From contig NZ_LUKG01000009.1 of the NCBI RefSeq assembly GCF_001601815.1, forward strand, positions 7,307 to 46,158: 38,852 nucleotides of DNA, in the 5' to 3' direction. The DNA is from Flavihumibacter sp. CACIAM 22H1. Its GTDB lineage: Bacteria > Bacteroidota > Bacteroidia > Chitinophagales > Chitinophagaceae. Made by a program: the position numbers and the translations under genes. Shown one piece after another: positions 7,512 to 15,125 of the stretch; within the stretch, counting starts at the first letter, position 1, and the number at the start of each line of letters is the position of its first letter. The notes beneath the pieces are model-generated. The model saw only the letters and a program-made list of their open reading frames with translations, did no database searches and was not told the origin of the DNA.

Positions 7512-8702
7512 TTAATGCCCCAGGCTCATTACCCGGGCAATTTTCCAGCTTGTTCCTTCTTTTTTCCAGAAGAGGACATTTTTAAAGATGCCGCAATCGA
7601 GTGTTTTATTTTCGATATGGCAAAACCGGTGCAGGTTCATTTGAATGGCACCATAACCTGGTATGGCGTAGATCTCAAAACTTCCTTCAATGGGATCTCT
7701 TCTAAAACCATTTTCGGCATTATTGTCAAAAAAACGTTTCATGCCGGTCCGGGTTTGTTCCAAATCGGCCTTGCCTCCCTGGTCGTGGTAAAATTCAAGG
7801 TCAGCGGAAAAAAAAGCCATCGTTGCTTCGAGGTCGCGCCGGTTATAGGCATCAAAAAAAGCACTGTCGAGCTGCCGGATCTGTTGGTAGAGTGCTTCAT
7901 TGCTGGCTTGCGGGGTGTAGGCGCCGCTTTTGGTATCTACTACTTTAAAAAGGGATGCCGTATAATCGAGCAAACCTGCATCGCCTATTTTTCCATGTCC
8001 GGGTATAACATGCTGCAGGTTGGGGTACGTTTTTTTTACAGCATTTACGGTAGTAGACCAGGCAGTAATATTGGCATCTCCTACAAAGCCAAAGCCTGCG
8101 CCTTTTTCTTTCAGTAAACAACCTCCGAACAAGGCCTTGTATTCGGGGATATAACTTACGATGTTATCCTTTGTATGGCCTTCGCCGAAAAACCGATGGA
8201 TGATAGGTTGGCCATTTAAATGCGTTACAAGTTCTTCTGAAAAGCCTTGCTGTGGCAGCGGAAAACCGGCCTGTTTTGCAAAACCTATGGTTTTTTCATT
8301 TGAGAAAGAGGGAATACCAGCTTGGTGAAAAGCGGTTAGTCCGCCCAGGCAGTCGGTATGAAAATGGGTAACGACCACCCCTTTGATGGTGAGTTTCCAT
8401 TTTTTTTGTAAAATCCGAATCAGTTCCCGGCTGCTGGTATCGTTGGTGGGGGTGTCAAAAATAAAGGCAGAATCCTTACTGATATATACCAGCCCATTGC
8501 AAGGAACTTTTCCCCAGCTATCGGTATTTATATAGGATACATGCACCAGCAGGTTGGGATTGATGGGCTGCAGTTCCAGCGTAGCGGATTTATAGGACCT
8601 GTTTTGTGCGGCGGCTGTTAAGCTAAGCAATACCAACAGGCAACTATTTGCAAACTGCCATCCAGTTAAGTAGTTTTTGATTAAAAAGTTCAGCTTCTTC
8701 AT
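7512..8702 (-). CDS. Subclass B1 metallo-beta-lactamase fused to an NTF2-like (DUF4440/SnoaL) domain
   Basis: The ATG at 8702 gives 396 residues with an N-terminal signal (hydrophobic core about 20-32); a GTG at 8783 would add 27 residues that hide it. Residues about 38-258 are a metallo-beta-lactamase of subclass B1 by its ligands: HFHTD (His113, His115, Asp117), GEGHT (His176), FGGC (Cys195) and PGHG (His236), so both zinc sites are complete. Residues about 268-396 form a second domain resembling DUF4440/SnoaL (DSAFFDAYNRRDLEATMAFF). B1 enzymes hydrolyse beta-lactams, including carbapenems, in the periplasm, and are normally about 240-250 residues, so the extra domain is unusual. The 5' end overlaps the upstream hydrolase gene by 59 bp in another frame. 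Activity on beta-lactams is inferred. Confidence 0.88.
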   Translation of the reverse strand: MKKLNFLIKNYLTGWQFANSCLLVLLSLTAAAQNRSYKSATLELQPINPNLLVHVSYINTDSWGKVPCNGLVYISKDSAFIFDTPTNDTSSRELIRILQKKWKLTIKGVVVTHFHTDCLGGLTAFHQAGIPSFSNEKTIGFAKQAGFPLPQQGFSEELVTHLNGQPIIHRFFGEGHTKDNIVSYIPEYKALFGGCLLKEKGAGFGFVGDANITAWSTTVNAVKKTYPNLQHVIPGHGKIGDAGLLDYTASLFKVVDTKSGAYTPQASNEALYQQIRQLDSAFFDAYNRRDLEATMAFFSADLEFYHDQGGKADLEQTRTGMKRFFDNNAENGFRRDPIEGSFEIYAIPGYGAIQMNLHRFCHIENKTLDCGIFKNVLFWKKEGTSWKIARVMSLGH

Positions 8703-9504
8703 AAGCAGGGTTGTGTGCACTGTGTTCAAATAATTCGATGGTAAGATCGGGAAAATGTTTGGTGATTGTAGTCCATTGTTCACCGGGGCCGGTCACAAAA
8801 TCAAATTTTCCCAAAGCAAGCCATACTGGGGTATAAAAATCCTCTAAGTGGCTGGTAATATCAATATCCCGGAATACAATGCCCCATAAATGATCGATAA
8901 CGGGCATATTAATGTAAACACCTTCCCAAAATCTTTTTACTTCTGTTTCGTAATTTCTCCAGCTCTTGGGGGTCAGTGCAAGATTGTATACTAAAAAAGC
9001 CTGGCTGGGATCCGCTTCCAGCAAAGCCGGTAATTCTTCCATGTTTTTTTTAAAGGCCCGTATGCGGTCAGATTCAGCCAATGTATCAAAATGCAGCTCT
9101 GCAATAGCATGATTTTCGGTAGATAAGGAGGGGGCCATGGCAATCAGTACCACACCAATTACCCGGTCATTAAATTTCTTGGCATATTCCAGGGCCATAT
9201 AACCATGCCCGCTGTGGCCGGCTACCCACCATTTTTCCAGGTTTAATTGCCGGCGCAGCGCGTCCATATCATCCAGTATTTCTTCCAGCGTACAGGGTTC
9301 GCTAGTTGCTGGTACAGCTGCAGGGGCTTCGCAGAAGCCACGATGATCCAGGAATATAAATTGTAGGTTTTTTCTGAGCAGGGGGGAGAACCAGCGCTGG
9401 TAAAAAAGACTGCTGCCGATTACAAGTAGCGGGTCTCCGGTTCCTTCTATCCGGTATCTAAGTGCAAAGCCGTTGCGGTCAAGAATGCCTTCTTGGATTT
9501 TCAT
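8644..9504 (-). CDS. Alpha/beta hydrolase (proline iminopeptidase-like)
   Basis: Protein of 286 residues without a signal peptide, so probably cytoplasmic. Family features are an oxyanion-hole region around VIGSS (28-32), LDHRGFCEAP (52-61), nucleophile elbow GHSGHG with Ser98, and a C-terminal catalytic His in FEHSAHNPAYE (about 260-264). The sequence resembles the large esterase, haloalkane dehalogenase and proline-iminopeptidase group; the substrate is not predictable. Its 3' end overlaps the metallo-beta-lactamase start by 59 bp, which suggests coupled expression. The upstream S12 hydrolase gene is 99 bp away, so an internal promoter is possible. Confidence 0.82.
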   Translation of the reverse strand: MKIQEGILDRNGFALRYRIEGTGDPLLVIGSSLFYQRWFSPLLRKNLQFIFLDHRGFCEAPAAVPATSEPCTLEEILDDMDALRRQLNLEKWWVAGHSGHGYMALEYAKKFNDRVIGVVLIAMAPSLSTENHAIAELHFDTLAESDRIRAFKKNMEELPALLEADPSQAFLVYNLALTPKSWRNYETEVKRFWEGVYINMPVIDHLWGIVFRDIDITSHLEDFYTPVWLALGKFDFVTGPGEQWTTITKHFPDLTIELFEHSAHNPAYEEAELFNQKLLNWMAVCK

Positions 9505-9603
9505 CGTGGATTAATCTTTCAGGGTCGGTAATTTCTGATACTTTACAATAACCGGCACAATATACTACAGCAACGGTGAAGTCGGATTTTAAATGGCAGG
9601 CAG

Positions 9604-10755
9604 TTATTCACAGGCCGCAACGATAAGGCGCATGATTTCTCCAATCTGCTGATTCGTCCAGCGTGTTACGACAACCAGGTCATTTTTATAATCGATGATG
9701 ATATAATTTCCTCCGTACCCGGCTGCATACACCAAGTATGGAGGAGCATTTTTCAGTAATTGATCACTGTTGTTCCACCACAGGTATCCATAGGTTTTGT
9801 TGGGCACAGAAGGCGCTATAGCTTCCCGTATCCAGGCTTCTGATAGGAGTTGCTTGTTTTTCCATTTTCCTTTGCGCAGAAAAAGCAGTCCATACCTTGC
9901 CTGGTCCTTTGCATGGATAAAGAGGCCTCCGCCAAAATGACCCCCACCACTTACAGATTGCACCTGTAATCCGTCCATGGTTACCCAGGAATTTTTATAG
10001 CCGAACCAACGCCAGGTAGTGGAAGCGCCGATCGGATCCTGAATTTCTTCTTTTAAAACCTGGGGCAGTGGTTTTCTCCAAACCTGCAACAACGAATAGG
10101 CGAGCAGGTTTACCCGTATATCATTGTATTTAAAAACCGTTCCCGGTTCATGAAGGGGGCGATTTTTCCAGTCGTCGATCGTGCCCTCGCGCGGTGGGCG
10201 ATCGGCCCAGTCGAACTGATTAAAGAGTTGGCCCGACCAATCTGAGCTTTGATTTAATAAATGCTCCCAGGTTATTTTACTGTTATGAGGTCCGTCAAAA
10301 CTGCCTTCCCAAACATATTGCGCTACCCTATCCTTTACCGATTTTATCAATCCTTTGTCAATGGCAAGTCCGGCAATGGTCGACAAATAACTTTTCGTAA
10401 CACTGAACGTCATATCAACGCGTTCGATATCGCCCCAGGAAGCCACTATATACCCTTTTCGCACAACCATCCCTGCAGGTTTTCCTCTTTCTTTCATGGG
10501 GCCAAGTATTTCATAACCCGGCTCTCGCTGATAGGTTTTATAAGAAGCGATGCGGAGGTCCTTATCCAACTCAATCTCGGCCGTTTGGGCCATTTTTACT
10601 GCGCTATCGAGCAACACCTGGTTCATGCCAACTGACCGGGCCGTTTTTCGTTCCCAGGTTGTATCCGGAAAATAGGCTTGCTGCCCCAGGGCATTTCCTG
10701 CGATAAAAATGCCCAGGAGCAGCAGGTAGCAAAAATTTTTATACGATGCACTCAT
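9604..10755 (-). CDS. Serine hydrolase of the class C beta-lactamase/S12 family
   Basis: Protein of 383 residues with a signal peptide ending near NALGQ (about 24). The S12 fold is indicated by SVTK (Ser118 nucleophile and Lys121 general base), the FKYND motif at 208-212 in the place of the family's Tyr-x-Asn, and a GGGHFGGG-type segment in the region of the third motif. A canonical KTG is not seen, so this is more likely an esterase or D-amino-acid peptidase-like member than a true AmpC. It lies 19 bp downstream of the DoxX-like gene and upstream of two more hydrolases on the same strand, including a B1 metallo-beta-lactamase. Confidence 0.82.
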   Translation of the reverse strand: MSASYKNFCYLLLLGIFIAGNALGQQAYFPDTTWERKTARSVGMNQVLLDSAVKMAQTAEIELDKDLRIASYKTYQREPGYEILGPMKERGKPAGMVVRKGYIVASWGDIERVDMTFSVTKSYLSTIAGLAIDKGLIKSVKDRVAQYVWEGSFDGPHNSKITWEHLLNQSSDWSGQLFNQFDWADRPPREGTIDDWKNRPLHEPGTVFKYNDIRVNLLAYSLLQVWRKPLPQVLKEEIQDPIGASTTWRWFGYKNSWVTMDGLQVQSVSGGGHFGGGLFIHAKDQARYGLLFLRKGKWKNKQLLSEAWIREAIAPSVPNKTYGYLWWNNSDQLLKNAPPYLVYAAGYGGNYIIIDYKNDLVVVTRWTNQQIGEIMRLIVAACE

Positions 10756-10774
10756 TGCGGCAATATACGCCGCT

Positions 10775-11146
10775 TTATTTTTTTGCAGCCAGTAAACGAT
10801 GGTAACTGATGTAGGAAACCAGCCACACAGCTAAAACGATAAGCGGCATTAGTAGTAAGGGGCCGGCGCCATCTACCACCCATAAACTAATAAAAGCTGC
10901 AGTGAAGTCAAAGAAGAATCCGGCATAAGCCCATTCTTTTAAACGAGGTGGCGTAATAGGCAAAATCAATACAATGGCACCAGCAATTTTAGCCAGGGTA
11001 AGCAGGGTGCCGAAATAGTCTGGATAACCCAGATGCCGGGTACCTTCTTTTGCCATTTCGGTATGCCCGGTAAGGGCGGGCATTACCCCTTGAAAAACAA
11101 ACAATAATCCAGTGCTTATCCAAAACAGGACGGTCCATTTTTTCAT
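10775..11146 (-). CDS. DoxX-like small membrane protein
   Basis: Protein of 123 residues with about four membrane helices (roughly 5-20, 45-63, 70-90 and 95-114). Composition and length fit the DoxX-like family, and the LAKIAGAIVLILP segment in helix two is typical. The role of these inner-membrane proteins is poorly defined; relatives of DoxX have been linked to redox functions. It is the first gene of the minus-strand group that continues with the S12 hydrolase 19 bp on. A short inverted repeat, TGAAC-N6-GTTCA at about 11178-11193, lies upstream and could be an operator. Confidence 0.75.
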   Translation of the reverse strand: MKKWTVLFWISTGLLFVFQGVMPALTGHTEMAKEGTRHLGYPDYFGTLLTLAKIAGAIVLILPITPPRLKEWAYAGFFFDFTAAFISLWVVDGAGPLLLMPLIVLAVWLVSYISYHRLLAAKK

Positions 11147-11359
11147 ACTATGTTTTTTGATTGGATTGCAAACTACTTGAACGAACTTGTTCAGATCAGG
11201 GCCGAATCCGCCAATAAAAGGGTTATTTGAGAAAGGGGAAAAAAAAGAGCGGCGGATGTGTAATGTGGAGCAAGGGGATGCGTCTAAGGGGAGGAGGAAG
11301 GGAGAATGGAGGGAGGGAGGGGGGAGGGATTAATGGATTTAAAGGAGTGAATAAGGCGA
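11147..11359. other. 213-bp intergenic region with GA-rich, G-tract DNA
   Basis: No gene is seen here. The part near the DoxX-like gene has the inverted repeat TGAAC-N6-GTTCA (about 11178-11193). From about 11228 onward the plus strand is strongly purine-rich, ending in closely spaced G runs at 11288-11328. The innermost set, 11311-11328, has four G runs of at least three separated by single A residues, a classic G-quadruplex pattern, about 30 bp before the sigma factor gene. No convincing -7 box is seen. Confidence 0.6.
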
Positions 11360-11860
11360 ATGAATAATATGAATCAGGAACAGCTTTTTACCGATCTCTA
11401 TCAGTCGTATTCTCCGGGCATTTTTAAGATTTGCCTGGGGTATACCGGCGACCGGAGCCTGGCGGAAGACCTGTTGCAGGAAGTTTTTCTATCGGTTTGG
11501 AATAACATGCACAAGTTTCGCCAGGAGGCCTCCTGGAGTACCTGGATTTACCGGATTGCGGTCAATACCTGTCTGACCTATCTCCGTAAAAAGAAGGCAC
11601 CCCTGGTAGATGTAGCGGTAGAAATACTGGGTGCCTTACCGGAAGAGCCTGGCACAAAAGAGCAGGATATACAACTATTATATACCTGTATCAGCAGGTT
11701 GCCGGAAGCCGACCGACTGATTATTGGGTTGGTGCTGGATGATAAACCCTATGAAGAAATTGCGGCCATCATTGGTATGAACGTAAATAACCTGCGGGTT
11801 AAAATTCATCGGATCAAAAAACAATTAACGGAAATCTATAACCGATATGCAAGACTTTGA
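11360..11860 (+). CDS. ECF-subfamily RNA polymerase sigma factor
   Basis: Protein of 166 residues with sigma region 2 at about 10-75 (AEDLLQEVFLSVWNNMHKF and the STWIYRIAVNTCLTYLRKKK segment) and region 4 at about 100-160 (LPEADRLIIGLVLDDKPYEEIAAIIGM, a helix-turn-helix). The ATG at 11360 or the one at 11369 could be used. It overlaps by 14 bp a gene for a two- to four-helix membrane protein, which occupies the usual place of an anti-sigma factor. No FecR gene is adjacent, and the only SusC in the window lacks the STN signalling domain, so this sigma factor is probably not part of a SusC transducer circuit. Its regulon is unknown. Confidence 0.93.
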   Translation: MNNMNQEQLFTDLYQSYSPGIFKICLGYTGDRSLAEDLLQEVFLSVWNNMHKFRQEASWSTWIYRIAVNTCLTYLRKKKAPLVDVAVEILGALPEEPGTKEQDIQLLYTCISRLPEADRLIIGLVLDDKPYEEIAAIIGMNVNNLRVKIHRIKKQLTEIYNRYARL

Positions 11861-12476
11861 AGCACTGAAAAAAATCTGGCAGCAAAAACCTGAGCTCGTA
11901 AAGCGGGTAAGCGGGCCGAAGGAATTGAGCAGTACTTCCAAACGGAATAAAAAACTGTTACAGTATGCTCAGTTAGTGGGGGGTGCCGGCCAGGTAATAG
12001 TTTCCGCCTTTATCAGCTGGATGATGGTGTTCGGGAATTTTGGTTTCCGGTTCTGGTATACCTATTTATCCATGGGTATGGTGGTATTGCTTTGCCTGCT
12101 CCAGGCTGGCTACATGTTGTATACATACACAAAAATACGGGCCATTGATGATAGTCTTCCGCCGGCAGAGCATCTGCGGCAATGGGAACAATATTATGCT
12201 CTCCGCCAGCAACAAATTACTTTTCAGGGGCCGGTATTTACGGTATTGCTGAGTATAGCATTGGGCATTTATTACATAGAAATATTAAGTGGTCGCCCGT
12301 TTTTGCCCGTGCTACTGGTGGTATTGGTTACAATTGCCTGGATCCTGTTTGCTTATTTTTACCTTGGTAAAAAAAGCATCCGGAAAGAAACCAATCGCCT
12401 GCAGTCTATCATTCATGAACTGCAGGCTGTGGAACGCCAACTGGAAGAAGAGGAACCATCCGGGTTGGATCAATAA
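11847..12476 (+). CDS. Membrane protein, candidate anti-sigma factor
   Basis: Protein of 209 residues, not recognised as a named family. It begins inside the sigma factor gene (14-bp overlap), so the two are translationally coupled. The N-terminal about 40 residues are soluble and charged (MQDFEALKKIWQQKPE), followed by hydrophobic segments at about 45-63, 70-92, 128-146 and 150-170, then a charged coiled-coil-like tail rich in Glu. A short cytoplasmic N-terminal domain before membrane helices and coupling to an ECF factor are what an anti-sigma factor would show, but no zinc-binding or other anti-sigma motif is visible. The 3' end overlaps the convergent ROK gene by 7 bp. Confidence 0.6.
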   Translation: MQDFEALKKIWQQKPELVKRVSGPKELSSTSKRNKKLLQYAQLVGGAGQVIVSAFISWMMVFGNFGFRFWYTYLSMGMVVLLCLLQAGYMLYTYTKIRAIDDSLPPAEHLRQWEQYYALRQQQITFQGPVFTVLLSIALGIYYIEILSGRPFLPVLLVVLVTIAWILFAYFYLGKKSIRKETNRLQSIIHELQAVERQLEEEEPSGLDQ

Positions 12477-13699
12477 AAGGAAAGGGTGCGGTTTCTTGCT
12501 ATCAGTGCAGACCCCAGTATTCCTGCTTTCTCCTTTAGTCTTGAAATACTTAGTTTAGAATCGCTGTTGATAAGACTGAGCGAGTATTTGTTGAGAGCAA
12601 TTTTTGTAGTGAGGTATAAATAATCGCCGGTGGCTGTGAGCGAACCACCCAGGATAACCAGTTCAGGATTATACAGGTTAATCAATACGGCTAATCCTCT
12701 GCCCAGGTTATACCCGATTTTGGAAATAAGTTCAATACATAAAACATCATCCTGCCTGGCACCTTCTATGATATCCTGGATCGTAATGGTTTCCAGTTTG
12801 CCGCCGCTGGAAAAAATACTGGAAACCGATCCTTCCTGTATCTTTTGGTTGAACATTCTAAGCAGTGCCCTGCCAGATGCTTCGGTTTCGAGACAGCCTT
12901 TTTTACCACAATGACAAATTATTTCATTATCAAAGAGCGGAATATGGCCAAATTCTCCGCTAAAACCGGATTTTCCATAATAAACTTTCCCATCTATCAG
13001 AATGCCTAAGCCCAAACCGGTATCAATGTTTATGAACAATACGTTTTTTTCATTCTTTACAACCCCTTTATGAAATTCGCCATAAGCCATGGCGCGCGAA
13101 TCGTTTTCCAGGAACACTTTTATCCCTACTTTATTTTCTATGTATAAAGCCAGCGGTTCTTCACTAAAATGAAAAAAACTGAAGCTATAGCCATTGGTCG
13201 TATTGATACGGCCGGTAAGGTTGATACAGATCGAAAAGATATTTTTTTCTTTAACCTGGGGGCCATTCAGGAAGTTCTGCAGTATTTCAATAAGACGGTT
13301 CAGGCTTTGGCTGGTATTTTCCAGTTCAAAGGGAATCTCCATATCAGTATGGGTAAGGTTCTTTTTGAAATCCAGCAACCCTATATTAATATACTTGTCG
13401 CGCACGTCCATGCCTAAAAAATAACAGGCATCGCTGAGCAAGCCATAATGATTGGCGGGTCTGCCTGCAATGGAGTCGATTTTACCGCAGTCTTCAATGA
13501 TCCCTTCTTCCAGCAATTCAGTAACAAGGCTGGTGGCTGTAGGGATGCTGATATTGAGATTTTGTGCTATTTCGGGAATGGTGCATTCTTCCTGTGTATC
13601 CAATAAACCAATGATTTCTCGCTTCCGGGTTAGATGCTTAAAGGCAACACCACCCTGTTCTTCATCGGTAAAAAGTGCTCTAAGTTTGGAAATTTTCAT
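12470..13699 (-). CDS. ROK-family transcriptional regulator of the adjacent PUL
   Basis: The ATG at 13699 gives 409 residues; a TTG at 13738 is the only longer choice. A winged helix-turn-helix lies at about 24-84 (LTRKREIIGLLD, then IPEIAQNLNISIPTATSLVTELLEEG), followed by a ROK domain. The ROK zinc site is complete: GHIP with His252, then Cys262, Cys264 and Cys269. The phosphate-binding DxGGT loop is replaced (GMDVRDKYINIG at about 96-107), so it should sense sugar rather than phosphorylate it, although the NDS segment at 199-201 is kept. It is NagC/XylR-like in architecture and divergent from the PUL, whose likely regulator it is. A 197-bp A/T-rich spacer separates the starts. Confidence 0.9.
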   Translation of the reverse strand: MKISKLRALFTDEEQGGVAFKHLTRKREIIGLLDTQEECTIPEIAQNLNISIPTATSLVTELLEEGIIEDCGKIDSIAGRPANHYGLLSDACYFLGMDVRDKYINIGLLDFKKNLTHTDMEIPFELENTSQSLNRLIEILQNFLNGPQVKEKNIFSICINLTGRINTTNGYSFSFFHFSEEPLALYIENKVGIKVFLENDSRAMAYGEFHKGVVKNEKNVLFINIDTGLGLGILIDGKVYYGKSGFSGEFGHIPLFDNEIICHCGKKGCLETEASGRALLRMFNQKIQEGSVSSIFSSGGKLETITIQDIIEGARQDDVLCIELISKIGYNLGRGLAVLINLYNPELVILGGSLTATGDYLYLTTKIALNKYSLSLINSDSKLSISRLKEKAGILGSALIARNRTLSFY

Positions 13700-13896
13700 T
13701 CGGCTATTTTCCTGACCCGGTCTTGACCTGGTATTCAATTCAAATTAAAATAAAATGCAATTTAGGGATTATTTTCTAAAAATATTTTATGTTAGTAGGG
13801 TTAGGAATACCAAAAAATAAAATAATTATTATCTATTTGTTTATTAATTAAATATTTTAGTTAAAACCCTTATATTCGTTTAATAAATTAATTAAT
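13700..13896. promoter_or_regulatory. Divergent regulatory region between the ROK gene and the PUL
   Basis: A 197-bp, very A/T-rich spacer must hold the promoters of both directions. The 10-mer AAATATTTTA occurs at 13780-13789 and 13850-13859, exactly 70 bp apart, with a core AAATATTT that is self-complementary; both copies lie in near-palindromic T/A surroundings and are candidate ROK operators. TATATTCG at 13871-13878 is one mismatch from the TAnnTTTG -7 box, about 19 bp before the first PUL gene, but no -33 element stands at the right distance. Assignments are inference. Confidence 0.4.
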
Positions 13897-15117
13897 GTGG
13901 GGTTTAAAGACGAAATATTTAATTCTCTAAGCGGTTATAGCGCGCTTTATAAAAATGAACTGCTTACCAATGTGTTACCCTTTTGGATGAAATATAGCCC
14001 CGATACGGAACTGGGTGGTTATTTCAACTGCCTGAACCGCGATGGCTCAGTATATGATACCGATAAGTTTATGTGGCTGCAGGCAAGAGAGGTCTGGACA
14101 TTCGCCACCATGTACCAACAGGTGGAACCAAAGGAAGAATGGCTGGAAATGGCTCGTCAGGGCATGGATTTTATTCTTCGGCATGGAAGAGATGAACAGG
14201 GGAATTGGTTTTTTTCCTTAACACGGGATGGAAAGCCCCTCACCCAGCCACATAGTATTTTCAGCGATTGTTTTGCAGCCATGGCATTAAGTATCCTGGA
14301 TAAATCAATGCCCGGCAACGGGTATGCCGAAGTAGCCCTGCAAACCTTCGAGAATATCCTTAAAAGAAAAAACAATCCCAAAGGAATTTACAGCAAAGAA
14401 TACCCGGGCACCCGACCGGTAAAAGGATTTGCACTGCCCATGATCCTGTCAAACCTCGCACTTGAAATGGAACATATCCTGGGTAAGCATCGGGTAGATG
14501 CATTTATACCGGAAGTTATTCATGAAGTAATGGAAGTGTTTTATAAACCGGAACTGGGCCTGATCCAGGAAAATGTTGCCCAGGATGGTTCATTGGTAGA
14601 CAGTTTTGAAGGCCGCCTGCAAAATCCCGGTCATGCCATCGAAGCCATGTGGTTTGTCATGGACCTGGGGGTTCGTCTGCAGGATGAAGCGCTGATTAAA
14701 AAAGCTGTTGATATCGCCCTTCGGGAAATTGAATATGGGTGGGATCAACAGTATGGCGGTATATTTTATTTTATGGACCGCAAAGGATTTCCGCCCCAGC
14801 AACTGGAATGGGATCAGAAGCTTTGGTGGGTTCACCTGGAATCCCTGGTGGCAATGGCAAAAGGATTTGAACTAACCCATGATATCCGTTGCTACAACTG
14901 GTTTGTAAAACTGCATGAGTATACCTGGAATCGGTTCAGAGACACCGAGTATGGCGAATGGTACGCCTATCTTAACAGGCAGGGTGATGTGTTATTGCCC
15001 CTGAAAGGAGGTAAATGGAAATGCTGTTTTCATGTACCCCGTGCCTTGTTGAATATATGGAAGTCGATGGAAACTGTTAGTACAAAAAAAGAAACAACCA
15101 AAACAAATACCTATTAA
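13897..15117 (+). CDS. N-acylglucosamine 2-epimerase (AGE) superfamily sugar epimerase
   Basis: Protein of 406 residues with an (alpha/alpha)6-barrel AGE architecture and no signal peptide, so cytoplasmic. The start is GTG at 13897; an ATG two bases earlier is out of frame and soon stops. Conserved features are FMWLQAREVWTF (58-69) with the substrate-binding Arg64, GHAIEAMWF with His246, WVHLESL with His313, and CCFHVPR with His379. His246 and His379 match the proton-transfer pair of AGE and cellobiose 2-epimerase. These enzymes interconvert C2 epimers of glucose/mannose-type sugars or their N-acetyl forms, or of beta-linked disaccharides; which applies is not clear. It is the first gene of the operon, 8 bp before susC, so it probably acts on the imported product. 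Confidence 0.88.
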   Translation: MGFKDEIFNSLSGYSALYKNELLTNVLPFWMKYSPDTELGGYFNCLNRDGSVYDTDKFMWLQAREVWTFATMYQQVEPKEEWLEMARQGMDFILRHGRDEQGNWFFSLTRDGKPLTQPHSIFSDCFAAMALSILDKSMPGNGYAEVALQTFENILKRKNNPKGIYSKEYPGTRPVKGFALPMILSNLALEMEHILGKHRVDAFIPEVIHEVMEVFYKPELGLIQENVAQDGSLVDSFEGRLQNPGHAIEAMWFVMDLGVRLQDEALIKKAVDIALREIEYGWDQQYGGIFYFMDRKGFPPQQLEWDQKLWWVHLESLVAMAKGFELTHDIRCYNWFVKLHEYTWNRFRDTEYGEWYAYLNRQGDVLLPLKGGKWKCCFHVPRALLNIWKSMETVSTKKETTKTNTY

Positions 15118-15125
15118 CTGTAATT

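Noticed and set aside
7132-7512. Minus-strand 126-codon frame rich in Gly, Val and Asp
   Set aside because: It is the reverse-strand shadow of the Arg-Pro repeat tail; the bias follows from the repeated bases and no independent start or neighbour supports it.
8703-8783. Upstream GTG start for the metallo-beta-lactamase
   Set aside because: It would move the signal peptide 27 residues inward and deepen the overlap with the upstream gene; the ATG at 8702 fits better.
11360-12476. ECF sigma as part of a SusC signalling circuit
   Set aside because: No FecR-type gene is adjacent and the only SusC here has no STN domain; the PUL has its own ROK regulator.
12040-12558. Several plus-strand frames nested in the anti-sigma candidate and the ROK 3' end
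   Set aside because: They are out-of-frame shadows of the 209-residue membrane protein, with odd composition and no start context.
13700-13738. TTG start for the ROK regulator
   Set aside because: The ATG at 13699 needs no rare start and the extra 13 residues show no family feature.
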